Assembly (NCBI GenBank): GCA_036971475.1
Contig: JBAIZL010000003.1
Span: 79,613,928-79,677,927, forward strand
Direction of reading: 5' to 3'
DNA: 64,000 nt
From: Prosapia bicincta
Taxonomy: Eukaryota; Arthropoda; Insecta; Hemiptera; Cercopidae
The notes under the pieces were generated by a model. That model was not told the DNA's origin, searched no databases, and saw only the letters and a program-made list of their open reading frames with translations. The position numbers and the translations under genes are program-made. Positions 23,289-35,600 of the stretch are shown here, in pieces. Each line of letters opens with the position of its first letter. The first letter of the stretch is position 1.

Positions 23289-23337
23289 GGATCAGAGTGT
23301 GGAATTTGATTCTGAGTCTTCGACTGCTTGTCCTGTT
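23289..23337 (+). CDS. Exon B2: second coding exon of copy B
   Basis: Acceptor TCGTTTTCAG ends at 23288 and donor GTT|GTAAGTATTG begins at 23338. The first base completes the Trp codon begun by B1; the rest encodes DQSVEFDSESSTACPV in phase 0. Like A2 it is exactly 49 nt long. The downstream donor context is the same as in A2. A (CA)n run lies at about 23401-23426 in the next intron. Confidence 0.65.
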
Positions 23338-23553
23338 GTAAGTATTGTGATATTGCATGCTTATTAATTATTAAAAATTAATTGGTTTTTATATATTTAT
23401 ACACACACACACACACACACACACATTCCGCTATCATTATGAGCATTTCATTTTAGCAGCCACTTGAAATAGTGGAGTATATCTGTTTTTAGTTGTGTAT
23501 TGTCTCTACTATTAAACATGACACCACTCCATGAAATTCATGATATTCTAGTA

Positions 23554-24142
23554 CAGTGGAGTCCCGATAATCCAAACTTCGGTAATCCGAAACCAAAATT
23601 AGGATATTTTTAGGAATAAAAAAAATAAGAACAGTGAATAAGTGTATTATACACTCAAAATTACTGTAAGTTTTAAAGGTAGACAGTATAATGAACAAAA
23701 TAGAACAATGTTATATGTAGTTCTAAACTATATAGGTTTGAAAACGTCTGATACGTTTATTGATCGAAGACCTCTATTTTGAAGCTAAATTAAACTAACG
23801 CTAATTGTTGAGATGGACAGTTGATCTACTTAGTGTAGCATCAAAGGCAGTTCCAGCGTCCGAGTGGGAGACCCTCTGCTTGCTGTTGTTGTCTCCTTCC
23901 TCTTTTCTATCTCCTGAGATGTTGACCAGTTCTTCCAAAACCATTTCTTACTTCTTGAAGAAGTACAAAACTTCAATTTTTGACCAGTTTTCCTAGTTAT
24001 ATGTACTGTAGTTTTTTAATACTGTTTTGTATGTTGTATTTAATAATTATGTTTATTTTGGTTATAGTTTCACCTAAGCCGAAATATCGTTAATCCGAAA
24101 TCGGTCCAATCTCATTCATTTCGGACTATCGAGACTCCACTG
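23554..24142 (+). mobile_element. pogo/Tigger-like element, 589 bp
   Basis: TA dinucleotides flank ends CAGTGGAGTCCCGATAATCC (left) and, in reverse complement, CAGTGGAGTCTCGATAGTCC (right). TA duplication and CAGT-type ends are typical of pogo. A small open frame (23805-23996) with an STISYFLKK-like helix could be the tail of a transposase, but most of the gene is deleted. Confidence 0.8.
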
Positions 24143-24244
24143 TAATACAAAACTGATTAAAGTACTATCACTATGGCAGCATTTCATTTATCTAACAATA
24201 TGGCAGCTACTGTATTCAGTTTTCATTCCAATGACAATGTGGTA

Positions 24245-24985
24245 GCCGGTGGACTATGATAGCAAATTGATAGCAACCAATGTGGACTTCAAGATTCAGG
24301 GTCATCATACTTGTACATCCAAAAATGTAATATACCAGTTGCAATGTAAATTTTGCCCGGCACAGTACATAGGCCTTACCACGGATGGCCTGAGCATCAG
24401 AATGAATGCCCACAGGCATAACGTTGGAACCATGAATATAGACAGACCAACCGCTCAACACGTTGCTAGTCACAACATCATATCTTTCAATTATTGTTAT
24501 ACCATCAAAATAATTAAAGCCCTCCACTCTGATTGCAACCTTTCAGAATTGTACCAGTGGTACACCAAATCTAGAGAACCTCCCAACCTCAACATCAGAT
24601 AAAACTACTTTTACCTTCCCCCTAACTTCTACCATTTAAAAAAATTCCATTTACCTTGTTTCTGATGGACTATTAATATCTAGTTTCAAATAATCAATAT
24701 TTACACAAATCACATATAGTACTATATCATAAACTATAAATCTGTGAATCTGTGACATTTGGATATTTATACACATCTGTGGTTCACTTCAGTCTTTCCT
24801 TTATCTCTTTTTTGATTGACAAAGATCATTGTGTGATCGAAATAGTTCAATAGGGTGATAAGTTTTCATATGTGTCTATTTATTTATTTCCCAGAGATTG
24901 CAATTTTGGACTATTGCCATTAGGTAAGTCTGTCAGTCTCCTATCTAGTCCAAAAATTCCTTTAAGTTCTACTAGAACTAACCTA
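24245..24985 (+). mobile_element. Penelope-like element 3' part (family III)
   Basis: The frame at 24249-24600 encodes a GIY-YIG endonuclease region: a zinc-binding-like CTSKNVIYQLQCKFC, then AQYIGLTTDGLSIRMNAHR and a C-terminal QWYTKSREPPNLNI. This matches Penelope-like nucleases in order and length. The reverse transcriptase is missing, so the copy is 5'-truncated. The tail has the hairpin-GAAA motif GATCATTGTGTGATCGAAAT near 24823 and ends in a GGTAAGTCTGTCAGTCTCCT block that recurs at 28.2, 29.1, 56.4 and 57.8 kb. Confidence 0.75.
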
Positions 24986-25200
24986 AACAATATAGCGAAT
25001 AAGTCAGACTAGTCATATGTTAAGAATGGAAGATGTTGTGAAAGCTGCGTGCAAACATAAACATTATATTATTCTGTGCTGAGGTCAGCTGATATAATCT
25101 GAACTCATATCACTTTTCTTCTGCAGTATTGCTTGTTTATACTATAATATTTAGTCTCTTTCTTTTTTACAAATTGTTTTCTTTTGTGGATGTGAAATAG

Positions 25201-25259
25201 AAGACAACATGGATAAAACATTCAATGCTCATAATGTTTTTACTTCGATTTCAAAACAG
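25201..25259 (+). CDS. First coding exon of the finger/SANT-like protein gene
   Basis: An ATG at 25209 opens 17 codons, MDKTFNAHNVFTSISKQ, ending in phase 0 at a consensus donor (CAG|GTACGT). A pyrimidine-rich tract and AG (ending at 25200) lie just upstream, so the exon may itself be spliced to a leader. The phase fits the 29200 exon, whose acceptor is phase 0. If A2 or B2 were joined here instead, the frame would be wrong for 29200, so this exon probably starts its own transcript. The start is inferred. Confidence 0.5.
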
Positions 25260-25261
25260 GT

Positions 25262-25780
25262 ACGTATATCTTCATTATTTAAATTATATTTTATGAATGA
25301 TTTTAATTGTAAACTTGAACTGAACTAAAACTGAACAATGTTTTTATTGGTGAGACTAGGACGAGATACGAGTGTGATGATATTCCTCACCTTACACAAT
25401 CCAACAAAACTTTCTTATTATGAACCATATTCCTCATCCCCATCAATCTGAATTGCATACTAGAGTTCACTTTTTCATACAATGGAATCCTTTCTATTTT
25501 ATGACTTTATTATTTATTTGTTTCGTCTATTTAGTGTGACCGTAAATAGAACCATCAGGTAACTCTTATTATGGTACCACAAAACTGATCGTCTATATGA
25601 CAAACTGCATAAAAATGTATAAATGAATAAACGAATGTATAAAAATGTATAAATGAATAAACAAATGTATAAAAATGTATAAATGAATAAACAAATGTAT
25701 AAATGAATAATCCTAATAGAAAATTATAAACCTAAACTACTTGAAACTTATTAGTCTACATAGAATAGGTATCAACTTTA
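25262..25780. other. Intron with a short tandem repeat
   Basis: No coding. A 28-bp unit around TATAAATGAATAAACAAATG is repeated about four times at 25615-25710. Confidence 0.55.
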
Positions 25781-26450
25781 CTTTACAGTTTGCATCTTTG
25801 AACGTTTTATATATCTGTATTTATGGTGTTATATATCTCATAGTTTTCAACTGTGTTAAGTTTTTTGCTTTTATTGATGTAATGTAGGATTTTTAGATTG
25901 GTGTCTGTTAGTCTGTGAGTGTAGTGTGTTTTGTATGTGTATGGCAAAATTTGATTTGGGTTGTGTCTTTTTTATGTCTTTTATGAGTTTGTTGTATCTT
26001 GTGGTAAATGTTCTCCCTGTTTTTCCTATGTAAAAGCTGGGACAGTTGTTGCATGTAATCTTGTAAACTCCTGTCCTGTTGTGTTTATTCTGGTGGGTTT
26101 TTGAACTGTGTGTTGTTGCACTGTTGTGTTGGTGTTTTTAATTGTGTGATGTTTTAAATGTTACTTTGTATTTAAGTTTGACGAACGAGAAAGCTATTTT
26201 TTGTGATATGTAAGTGTTAGGTATTTTTGTGTTTGTGTGTTGTTGTTTTTTGTTGTGTTTGTTTTTTCACATTGTGTTGCCCATCAAGGCGTTTGAATTC
26301 GTTTTTATAGGCTATGTGTTTTGTTGTGTTTAGTTTGTTTATTTTTTCTTCATTGTTAAGGCAGCATGTTTGTGTTATGATGGGTGATTGGAAGTGTTGT
26401 GTATAACTCTGTCAGTGGGGGTGGGTTTCCTGTATATTTTGTAAAACTGT
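25780..26450 (-). mobile_element. Penelope-like element (family II), minus copy
   Basis: The minus strand encodes the end of the reverse transcriptase (YRKPTPTDRVIHNTSNHPS near 26375-26440), a linker, then GVYKITCNNCPSFYIGKTGR near 26020-26080 with the GIY-YIG hallmark residues. Frames are broken by stops and shifts. It meets the plus-strand copy at about 26450 in a head-to-head arrangement. Confidence 0.75.
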
Positions 26451-26454
26451 AAAA

Positions 26455-26965
26455 CTGCCCTAGTTTTTACATAGGACAAACAGAGAGAACATTTACCATA
26501 AAATACAACAAGCACATAAAAGACAAAAAAGACACTACCCAAATCAAATTTTGCCATACTCATACAAAACACAATACACTCACAGACAAACATAGACACC
26601 AATCTAAAAATTATACACTATACGAAAAAAACAACAAACTTAACACTACAAAAAACTACGAGATATACAAACACCATAAAAACTATCCACAACACATTCT
26701 AAATGACAAAACCCACTCACAATGAAATACTATATTGGAACACACAATTAACCACTACTCTATGGAGGATAACACACCACAGAACATCAATACACCCCAG
26801 ACTCACACCAACAGAACACTCCTAAGCAGCATTCTTGTCCATGACATAGCATTGAATAATGGGCTGACCTAGTGTGAATAGCGTCTGCTGAAAATATCAG
26901 TAAGTAGTGGTTTTTGCCAAGATAATACCAAAAGTGTAATTACAGAAAAACCTCAAGATATAGGC
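26455..26965 (+). mobile_element. Penelope-like element (family II), plus copy
   Basis: Starts abruptly in the nuclease (SFYIGQTERTFTIKYNK) and continues through the KNYEIYK-type block and the common 3' tail with GTAAGTAGTGG. The 26820-26960 tail matches those at 11.3 and 38.1 kb. It is truncated at its 5' side where it abuts the inverted copy. Confidence 0.75.
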
Positions 26966-28175
26966 CTACAACATAAAAACTGCAAGTTAATATATCCCAT
27001 CTGTTAAGCAATTAATGATCCCTCTATGAAACATACTCGCACTCTTGGTATGCTATATATTGATTGATGCCCACCTTTCAATCTATAGAATATCTAAACA
27101 TTATAACTTGCAGATAGAGACAAAATATGAAACACGAGGACACTGCATTCTAAATGCTACATTGAGAGCTGACCATATTAATAATAATAAAAGATATCAT
27201 CTGAAGAAGGTTGATGGGGAAAGAAATAAGGCATCAACAGACTTTAATAAATGGCATTCACTTGAATAATCAAAAATGCTAACGGAATACAAAACTGCTG
27301 TAAAAGGTAGACTTATTCTTATTTTTTATAACGGCAAATTCATTGTATACTGGGAATTTTTATCACAGAACAAGGATATAAAAAGGGGTTCCTTAGTCCC
27401 AGCCACAGAAATTTAAAAAAAATTAATGCCTAGAAATCTCATTTTACGCTGCTCTATCATTAACAAGTCGCAAGAATATTGAGTAATTTAGTTATTATAA
27501 ATTGCATTCAAGTGATGCATTGCATTTGTTAAAACCCAGCCAGTAAAGTGATCTTGGGAACCTGAAACAATGTGGCCCAACGTTTAAGCAGACCTGCCAG
27601 AGAATATACAAAACCAAAAACCAATGTATATGTTTAATAGGACAGAGGTCCTTTGTTATGGGTAGTAATTTGAAGTAGGCCTATTTTAGCTTAAAGGCCT
27701 TTAAATAAAGTTTACTATGAAACTTTGTTTGTCAAAAAAATGTGAAAATATAAAAGTGAAAAATAAGAAATAATATTTTTTAAAGATGAAAAACCAGATT
27801 CAAAAAAGCTTTATAAATAAAAATGATTTGAAAATTTAAAAAAATATGATTGTTAAAACTTAATTGAGTAAGAAAGTATAAAATTAATGAATACATATAC
27901 TAACAAAATCGTTTAAAAAAGGGAAAAACTAAAAAGTATGAATACAAATTATGACAGTGTCATTTTGAGTACTTATGTAACTAAATTATGAAGTAAAATA
28001 CTTCATCGGTTATTAGATAAAAAACTTCTAATTTTTTTAATACATTGATTTAATATTTGAGGACTAGGATTTCTTTGAAATTTCACTGATAAAATTTGCC
28101 GTTATCTTTAATTTTCAGAACAATAGTTAGAAACTAGTTTTTTTTACACTTAACATTATGTCTTTAGAATTTATT
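26966..28175. other. AT-rich intron-like stretch
   Basis: Apart from a 74-codon open frame at 27045-27269 with no recognisable motif or splice context, I see nothing in it. Confidence 0.45.
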
Positions 28176-28179
28176 AATA

Positions 28180-28700
28180 TAGGAATTTTTGAACTAGATA
28201 GGAGACTGACTGACTTACCTAATGGCAATAGTCTAAAACTGCAATCTCTTGAAAATAAATGAATAGACTTACATAAAAACCTATCACACTATTGAAATAT
28301 TTTTATCATACAATGATCTTTTTCAATCAAAAAAGAAGAAAAAAAGACTGAAGTGAACCACAGATGCATATAAAGATTAAATAACAGATTTATAGTTTAT
28401 GATGTGGTACTATATGTTGTTTGTATAAATATTGAATTATTTAAACCAGATATTAATAGTCTGTCAGAAGAAAGGTAAATGTAGTTGTTAAAAATGGTAG
28501 AAGTTAGGGGGAAAGTAAAAGGAGTTATCTGATGTTGAGGCTAGGAGGTTCTCTAGATTTAGTGTACCACTGGTAAGACAACTCCCATCTCAATTCTGAA
28601 GGATTGCAATCAGGAAGGAGGGCCTTAATTATTTTGGTGGTATAAAAATCATTGAAAGGTATGATGATGTGACTAGCAGCGTGTTGAGCAGAATATGGGA
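28180..28700 (-). mobile_element. Penelope-like element (family III), minus arm of an inverted pair
   Basis: The minus strand reads AQHAASHIIIPFNDFYTTKI and then YQWYTKSREPPSLNIR, the C-terminus of the family III nuclease. A 3' tail runs out to 28180. The last 380 bp are the near-perfect reverse complement of 28703-29115. Confidence 0.75.
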
Positions 28701-29115
28701 GCTGCCATAGCAGTGGTACACCAAATCTAGAGAACCTCCTAGCCTCAGCATCAGATAAAACTCCTTTTACCTTCCCCCTAACTTCTACCATTTTAAACAA
28801 CTCCATTTACCTTCCTTCTGACTGACTGTTAATATCTGGTTTAAATTAAACAATATTTATACAAATAACATACATCTACGCATCTGTGACATTTGGATAT
28901 TTAATTTTTTATATGCGTCTGTGGTTCACTTCAGTCTTTTCCTCTTCTTTATTGATTGATAAAGATCATTGTATGATCGAAATATATCAATAGTGTGGTA
29001 TGTTTTACGTGTGTCTATTAATTTATTTCCAAGAGATTGCAGTTTTGGACTATTGCCACTAGGTAAGTCTGTCAGTCTGCTATCTAGTCCAAACATTTCC
29101 AAATAAGCTTTAAGC
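28701..29115 (+). mobile_element. Penelope-like element (family III), plus arm
   Basis: Begins inside the QWYTKSREPP codons and continues through the same 3' tail to the AGTCTGTCAGTCTGCTATC block at about 29070-29090. The hairpin-GAAA motif reads GATCATTGTATGATCGAAAT near 28963. Only about 85 bp separate it from the acceptor of the next exon. Confidence 0.75.
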
Positions 29116-29199
29116 TCTACTAGAACTAACCTAAAAAAAGGAATTTATTAATCCAGGGATTTTAATGTTAAAAATATAAATATTATTTTTTCTTTACAG

Positions 29200-31140
29200 A
29201 GTCAACAATTTGTGTACGCCAAGAATGTGAATTATTCAACACACACTTTGAAGTTGCTTGGTTCATACAGTGACAGCTCTGACCAAGAAATAAAATGCTC
29301 ATCATTGACTCCTTCTGCAGTCCTAACATACATTACAGATAACATTGAGGGAGTTTTTCAAGAGACAATTTATAGTGAACACAAATCAAAACTACAAAAC
29401 ATAGAACACAATAAAAATTTCATCCATGAACAGGACAAAGACGCTTCCAAAAGTTTAAGTCCTAACTGCAACATGTATAGTCAAAACATTGATTCTCATA
29501 ACATTGAAATTGATTCAGATAAAGATCCAAAATATGTGCTAGATAGTAACGATATTGATTTGGAATCAGAAGCCTGTACTTCATCACAAAATTATGCTAG
29601 GCCTGTGGAAAGAGATACACAGTCATCAAATTCGTTAGTTTGTAAAAAGAAGTTGCACAAGGTTGGCGATGTAGAAGGTAGCAGTGAGATGAATAACACG
29701 CTTAAAACAAAGTCAGAAACGTTCAAAAGCATTTATATCATTAAGAGCTGCAAAACTGATATTGATTCTAAAGAGAACACAATTTTCCATCTAGATAGAG
29801 ATATTGATAAACCCAAACGTGTTAGGAGGAAAGATTTCTGTTTTTACTGTAAGACATTAGTTACAACATTTGCCAGACACATCTATAGAAATCACCGCTA
29901 TGAATTTGAAGTGCAAAAGATTAATTCAAAACACAATAATAGTAAAGAGAGAAAAGATCTCATTGCTTTACTACGTAAAAAGGGGAACTATTTATACAGT
30001 GCTACTAATGAAGCCAAACCTGTTAGAACTCCAAGTTTACCAAACACATCAAGTTCAATATTACCTTGTTCTTACTGCCTTGGGTTTTATTCCAAAAGAC
30101 TGTTATGGAGGCATAGAAAAATATGTTCTCAAAATCCAGGTAGAGACAGTAAAGAATCTTCACAAGTTGCTGGTCAGTGTTGTCTTTTAAGGGATGTTAA
30201 TGTGAACTCTAAAATATACAAGCAGGTTTTCCCAAGAATGAGAGCTGATGAAATATCGTTAACAGCAAAGAAAGATCCTCTAATTCGTTTTTATGGGTCA
30301 TGTTTCCTATCAACGCACAAGAACAAACATCAAATAAATTTTATCTCAAGGAAAATGAGAGAGTTAGCAAAATTGTTAAATGCAGTGAGGAGGATAAAAC
30401 CACGAATTTCAAGTCTATTACAAGCATTGAAACCTGAGCATTTTGATGTGCTGGTTGAGGCAGCTAAGGTGGCAGCTAGCTACGATGTCGAGTCAGACAC
30501 ATACAATGCACCCACATACGCTATGAATATTAGCAGATCATTGAAAGAGTGCTGTGAAATAGGAATTTCAGTGGCTTTAAAAAAGAAAGACTGTTTTGGA
30601 GAAGAATTCGCTGCAGAGGTCAAAGCCGAGCTTCAGAGAACTATGTTATTATTAAAATCAAATTGGAAGTTTGAAGTATCTCATCAGGCTGCAACCAACC
30701 ACAATCTTGCTAATAGTGAAGGAGTGAAAAATAAAAGAAACACACTAGATGAGTTAGAAGTTAATCTCGGAGAAGATTTACAATGCAGTTACTCTGAACA
30801 GAACAACAAAGGCCGTTCAGATGATGAATATCGAAACTTGTTACTTGTAAGAGATGTTACTGAAGAAAATATGCCCTCAGCTGAATCAGAAAATAGGAAA
30901 AATAGTAGGGACTCAAAAAAACCTAAAAAGAGAGAATTTACGAAATGGACTCAAGAGGAAAAGAATACTGTCTTTAATTTCTTTAAAACCCATATAGAAA
31001 GATGTAAACCTCCTAGAAAGTATGAATGCGAAAAGTTAATGTCTCAGTACCCTATACTTTTCAAAAATAAAACTTGGCCTAAAATTAAAGTTCTGGTTCA
31101 AAACATATATACACAAAAAACCAGAATTAAACAAGATTAG
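29200..31140 (+). CDS. Main exon of a two-finger, SANT/Myb-like protein (Crypton-like family, no recombinase domain seen)
   Basis: The acceptor TTTTTTCTTTACAG ends at 29199, and the frame runs in phase 0 for 646 codons to TAG at 31140. With the 25209 exon it gives 663 residues. Residues below count from the GTG codon at 29212. The first ~200 are polar and acidic. A finger C210-x2-C213-x9-H223-x4-H228 (DFCFYCKTLV) and a second C286-x2-C289-x11-H301-x3-C305 (LPCSYCLGFY) follow. A helical part holds FISRKMRELAKLLNAVRRIK. Residues 572-642 form a SANT/Myb-like end (FTKWTQEEKNTVFNFFKTHI). From memory, the order finger-finger-MRELxRLL block-SANT matches multicopy fish and invertebrate proteins that carry a tyrosine-recombinase-like domain between the last two parts; here only about 60 polar residues lie there. 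A nuclear DNA-binding role is inferred. Confidence 0.75.
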   Translation, partial: SQQFVYAKNVNYSTHTLKLLGSYSDSSDQEIKCSSLTPSAVLTYITDNIEGVFQETIYSEHKSKLQNIEHNKNFIHEQDKDASKSLSPNCNMYSQNIDSHNIEIDSDKDPKYVLDSNDIDLESEACTSSQNYARPVERDTQSSNSLVCKKKLHKVGDVEGSSEMNNTLKTKSETFKSIYIIKSCKTDIDSKENTIFHLDRDIDKPKRVRRKDFCFYCKTLVTTFARHIYRNHRYEFEVQKINSKHNNSKERKDLIALLRKKGNYLYSATNEAKPVRTPSLPNTSSSILPCSYCLGFYSKRLLWRHRKICSQNPGRDSKESSQVAGQCCLLRDVNVNSKIYKQVFPRMRADEISLTAKKDPLIRFYGSCFLSTHKNKHQINFISRKMRELAKLLNAVRRIKPRISSLLQALKPEHFDVLVEAAKVAASYDVESDTYNAPTYAMNISRSLKECCEIGISVALKKKDCFGEEFAAEVKAELQRTMLLLKSNWKFEVSHQAATNHNLANSEGVKNKRNTLDELEVNLGEDLQCSYSEQNNKGRSDDEYRNLLLVRDVTEENMPSAESENRKNSRDSKKPKKREFTKWTQEEKNTVFNFFKTHIERCKPPRKYECEKLMSQYPILFKNKTWPKIKVLVQNIYTQKTRIKQD

Positions 31141-31312
31141 TAAACAGAAGATTTACTTTATTAGACCGGCAATGTTTTACTACAGTGATTGGTATTGTAT
31201 TTTTAAAATGCTCATTATGTCTGTTAAGTAAATGTTTCAGGAACAATACTAAACAATTCTTGACTGATTAAATTAATTTATTTTATATGTACTGTTAGCC
31301 AAAATTATACAC

Positions 31313-32107
31313 AGTAGAACTCCAATTATCCGAAGCCCGACTATTCAAATCGTTTTCAGAAAAAAAACTAAGACAAAAATGTACTACAATTTCCGAAGTA
31401 ATAGTTATGTGGTATCGATACATGTGGTATCGGTATTTTCTGATGCAGTTAGTGTAGACTCAGAGCAAACATTATTTGGATGCTGATTCTCCATCTCAGT
31501 GCAGTTCTGTATATTTGGCTGTCGTCTGTTGCCATGTGCCTGACCCAACTGTTACTATTTGTTTTGATTAGTCAGTCATTTAATCTTTAATTCAATCGGC
31601 CTGTTGTTTTGTTTTTGAGTGCGTCTCACTGTTCACCATGGTTTTTAAAAGAAAATGAGTTGTCTTATTATTGCAGATAAACTAATTATATGTGAATCAC
31701 ATAAAGGAGTCACGGATAAACGGGTGAGATGTGTGGTATTGGACAGTTAACAATTTGAGACATTAAAAGAGCATATCTATATAGTACTTTTAAAATTCTT
31801 GTCAGTGCTTGAAAATGTGGATTAAAGTTCTTCAATAAAATCAAGGCTGTAAAAAGCAAAGAATTATAAGATGCTGTTTTCATGTGCCTTTTGCAACGTT
31901 TTAGGGGAACCAATTCCAGGTTTGATTCTTTGTGATCTTAGCTCAGAAGCTTAGAACAAAATAAAATACCAAAAAATATAGTGTTTTTCTCCCATTTGGA
32001 ACATACACTAACCTAAAAACAACCAAAATATCCATCGAACAAAAATCCACAAAATTTTTTTTATCTGATTGGGGTCCCAATTGATTAGGATAATTTGAGT
32101 TTTATCA
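31313..32107 (+). mobile_element. pogo/JRK-like element remnant
   Basis: The left end CAGTAGAACTCCAATTATCC and a decayed right end (GGATAATTTGAGTTTTA) face each other. Around 31637-31740 the plus frames contain MVFKRK, CESHKGVTDKRVRC and similar pieces of the N-terminal helix-turn-helix region of pogo/Jerky-type transposases. Stops and shifts break it. Confidence 0.5.
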
Positions 32108-32454
32108 TATTTCCTACATCATAATCCTCTTGAATGATAATAGCCAATAATATAAAATACAATTATGTTTATATGTTCAAAATTAAAGTTTATGAAGCTC
32201 TTCAAAATAATCAACTAAATTGTGAAAAAAATTATATTGTTCAATATTTTTCACATAGTTTTTCCTATTTATTACTTATAACACTGTCAATTTTGGTAGC
32301 TCTTAATGTTATTTTCTGTTATAGCGTTAAAAAATACTTTATAATCTCAATATTGAATCATTATGTTCTGTCTCGTATGAAATTGTTAGACTGATTCCAA
32401 GGTGTTGTATTAAGCTCATGTAGTAACAAATAAAATTTTTTTTTTCTTATTACA

Positions 32455-32640
32455 CTTTTTCTTAGTAAATTTGTTAAAACTTACTGAGACAGAATATTTT
32501 TGATCGCTATGTGCCGATCTTCATCAGTGTCTCCTTGGACTGCAGCCTGTCTTGCTGTGTTGAATTCTTGAATTTTGTAGTCCATTACGTTCGGTGAATC
32601 TTTCTTCACCGAACGTAATGGACTACAAAATTTAAGAAAT
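32455..32640 (-). mobile_element. Penelope-like family I 3' end with decayed hammerhead motif and a perfect hairpin
   Basis: On the minus strand, AGACACTGATGAAGATC is followed by an imperfect stem and AAAAATATTC, so the GAAA core is mutated (32487-32532). Next to it 32571-32598 is the exact reverse complement of 32605-32632 (core CATTACGTTCGGTGAA), with a 6-nt loop. The same sequence block lies near 6755-6785, in the family I copy there. Confidence 0.6.
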
Positions 32641-32659
32641 AAAATATGTTTACTCTTTT

Positions 32660-35600
32660 TGTTTCAATTTTAATTTACCTTCTAGCCCTTAATATTTATT
32701 CACTTGTATGCCTTGTTATATGGAAATATAAATATTAGAATTGGTAATAGATTAGTCAAAAGTCTAACATGAAACTCATCATTACAGGAAGTTCAATAGT
32801 TGTGTGTACTAGTGGAATGCTGTGAACTTTACTGTATATGACATTAAATTTTTATCTCGTTATGACAACTCTGGTCAAGTTTTACCGTAATTTATTGGCA
32901 CTCAATAAATATTTCTTTATTCTTAAATTAATAATGTGAGATGTTTTTTACCAAAGAGATTTGTCAAAATCTACAAGAATAAAATGTTCTTGTATTTGTC
33001 TGTTATGATAAAAAAAATCATCTAACCTTGACAAATTTGTATGAAAATGTTCAAAAATATGAACTCAAGTTTTTGGAGCATTATCAAATGTCAAGTCTTT
33101 TTATGGACTGCTTGTAGTAATCAGGCTTTATATGAAAAATTTTCAATAGCCATGAGAAATGCTATAAGTACAAACAAATATGTTTTATAATAGTCAGGTA
33201 AATAAAATTAGTTACTTATCTGTGAATTTTAGTTTTATGTTATGTGTAACCAAAGGTGAAGAGTTGTAAAAAATACCTGAACCTCGTGGGGGATATTTTG
33301 CACGGTTGGGGAAAATTTTAATTCTTTGAATATCAGGGATATATCATATATTACTTATGGTAAAATGAATAGGACAATGATTTTTGTGGGTAGGTTTAAA
33401 AAGAAATATTACTGTTAGTAAATATTTATGATTTGATATAGGAGTTTAGAAAAATAAGTATATCCATACATCAGGAACAGAGGGGATATATTATCCGTTA
33501 TTTGACAAACTTGTTGCTCGTAGCTAGTAACTCACTCACTTCACAGTTGTCTATTCAATGCTTGATTTTTAAGATTAGGTATTTACACATAGACTGTCAA
33601 CAAGTTTTCTGGTCAAATACCATTCTTTTTTGTTGTACTTTTTGTTTAAATAATGAGAAAATATAATAATATTTTGTCTTCTAGTGTGTTTATTAATTTA
33701 AACTGGTTTATTTGATAATATCGTTTGCACGGGTGACCTTCATGGGGCGACGTAAACATTTATACTTCGAGGCACCGCCTCGGCCACGTTGTCGGGCTTA
33801 CTACTCATTCCCCGTTCAAGGCTGATCTTCCAAATGAACGTATTTTGTCAATGATGTAAAACATATTTTTGCAATATAAATTCAAGTATAAATATGTACT
33901 ATAACTATATTCACAATATTATAGATATTTTTAAACAATAAATATAGCTACTAGATTTTTCTCACTTATTTTATAGATATACAATTTAAATTTTCAGCAT
34001 AACTATATTTTTGTTTGAAAGTATTTTTCCCTGAATAATTAGAATGTAAATAAAATCTGAATAATATTTTTACATTTATGTTTATATTGTTTCAATAAAA
34101 GTATGTTTTAAATTTAGCTAAATTAGAGGAAGACGCGTTAAATTAATGTTTTTATTTTCTAATTTTCAAATTGTTCAGTTTTTTAAGTGTTTTTTTAAAG
34201 ATCAAATTAACTGTAACTATTTTAAAATGTAATGTAGTTCTATAAAGAATTGTAAATAAAAACTATTTCCTTCTAATATTTCCTTGTAATTCTGAACTTC
34301 TAGTTTCCTAATAATTATAGTCTTGTAAAAAAATAATAAACACGTTTTCTGGACGCCAAGTTGCAAGACCACTCACAGAGGCTGTGCCGGACACCTTATA
34401 TGGTTAAATACATGATGAATTTGCCTGACAGTCTTGTGTGATAATCTAAAATTAGGTCTAGATTGTCGGTCACGGGTGACCAATGCAAAAATACAGTGTT
34501 GGTCACCGGTGACTGCCATTTATATAACTATTCAATTTTGTCAAAATATGAAAATCCTTCGGAATAATAGATGTTATTGCAAAAATTTTGATATCTCGTT
34601 TAAAAAGCTATCTTTGATATATGTGAAGTAAATGTAGTTTAAAATGAATTACAGACACAAGTTCATAATTAATCTTTACAAAGGTGAAAACCCCTTGCTA
34701 TGTAAAACATTTTTTATTTTAAAACTTAATTTTTAGAGAAATGTTTGATAGTTCAATACTTTTTTCATCCTTGATCAAAAGTAGGTTAAATAAAAAAAGT
34801 ATTTGTTATGATTTTTTAAAACTAAATATTAAATTGTAGTTGCTATTGTTTTTACAAAAAAATAACAATTACCAATAAAAATATATAAAAAAATTAATGG
34901 TCATTTAATAATTGCAGTGTGGATTATAAATTCAATTGCAAGGACCAGTAGCACCAAGGGTTTTTACAGACAACAATTATAATGGGGTTAACATGTAGGC
35001 CTAGTGTAGAAAAATTACTTTTTTAAAGCTGTTGATATTTTAATCACTAATAGCATAATATTTTTTACCATTTTCTTCGTTTCTGGAATTTTTTACCCCA
35101 ATTAACTCCCTGTCACCCCTGTAGATTCCTGACCAATTATGATGCCAGGCTCTGACAGAGGTTAAGTATCTTTCTGTATTTAACCTGTAAGTTTTGAGAT
35201 GTGTAAACTTGTATGTGATATCAGAAAGTAAACTCTCGAGCTGATCTCATCTGCAAAGCGGACTGGGTCAACAAATTAGAAGTATTTTCTCCCATAATTA
35301 TTATAATTGATGAAAGTATTAAAATTAACAACCCATATTCTAAATGACTAATACATATTAGTAATTATACAACACCACTTGAATACATCACAATTTAAAC
35401 ACTTCTGCATAGCAGTAACAAATAAAACTAACTGGTATAGCTAACTTAGAGAATAAAATGTTTTTAAATACGAATACTTCTTGCGTAATATTTTGGAATT
35501 ATTTTTCTAATTTTTCATTTGGTTTATTATTTTTATTTAGAATATGCTATTTTAGATTTAAAAGATTCTATTAATAAGAATATTAAGTAATATATTTTAA

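Noticed and set aside
25201..25259. Joining exon A2 or B2 to the 25201 exon
   Set aside because: Phase 0 plus 59 nt would put the 29200 exon out of frame, so I treat 25209 as a separate translation start.
27045..27269. 74-codon frame as a gene
   Set aside because: No splice context, motif or composition change; consistent with chance.
32134..32394. 86-codon open frame with a hydrophobic stretch (SYLLLITLSILVALNVIFCY)
   Set aside because: Composition follows the AT-rich DNA, and there is no start context, splice site or homologue that I recognise. Chance translation of T-rich DNA gives the same hydrophobic look.
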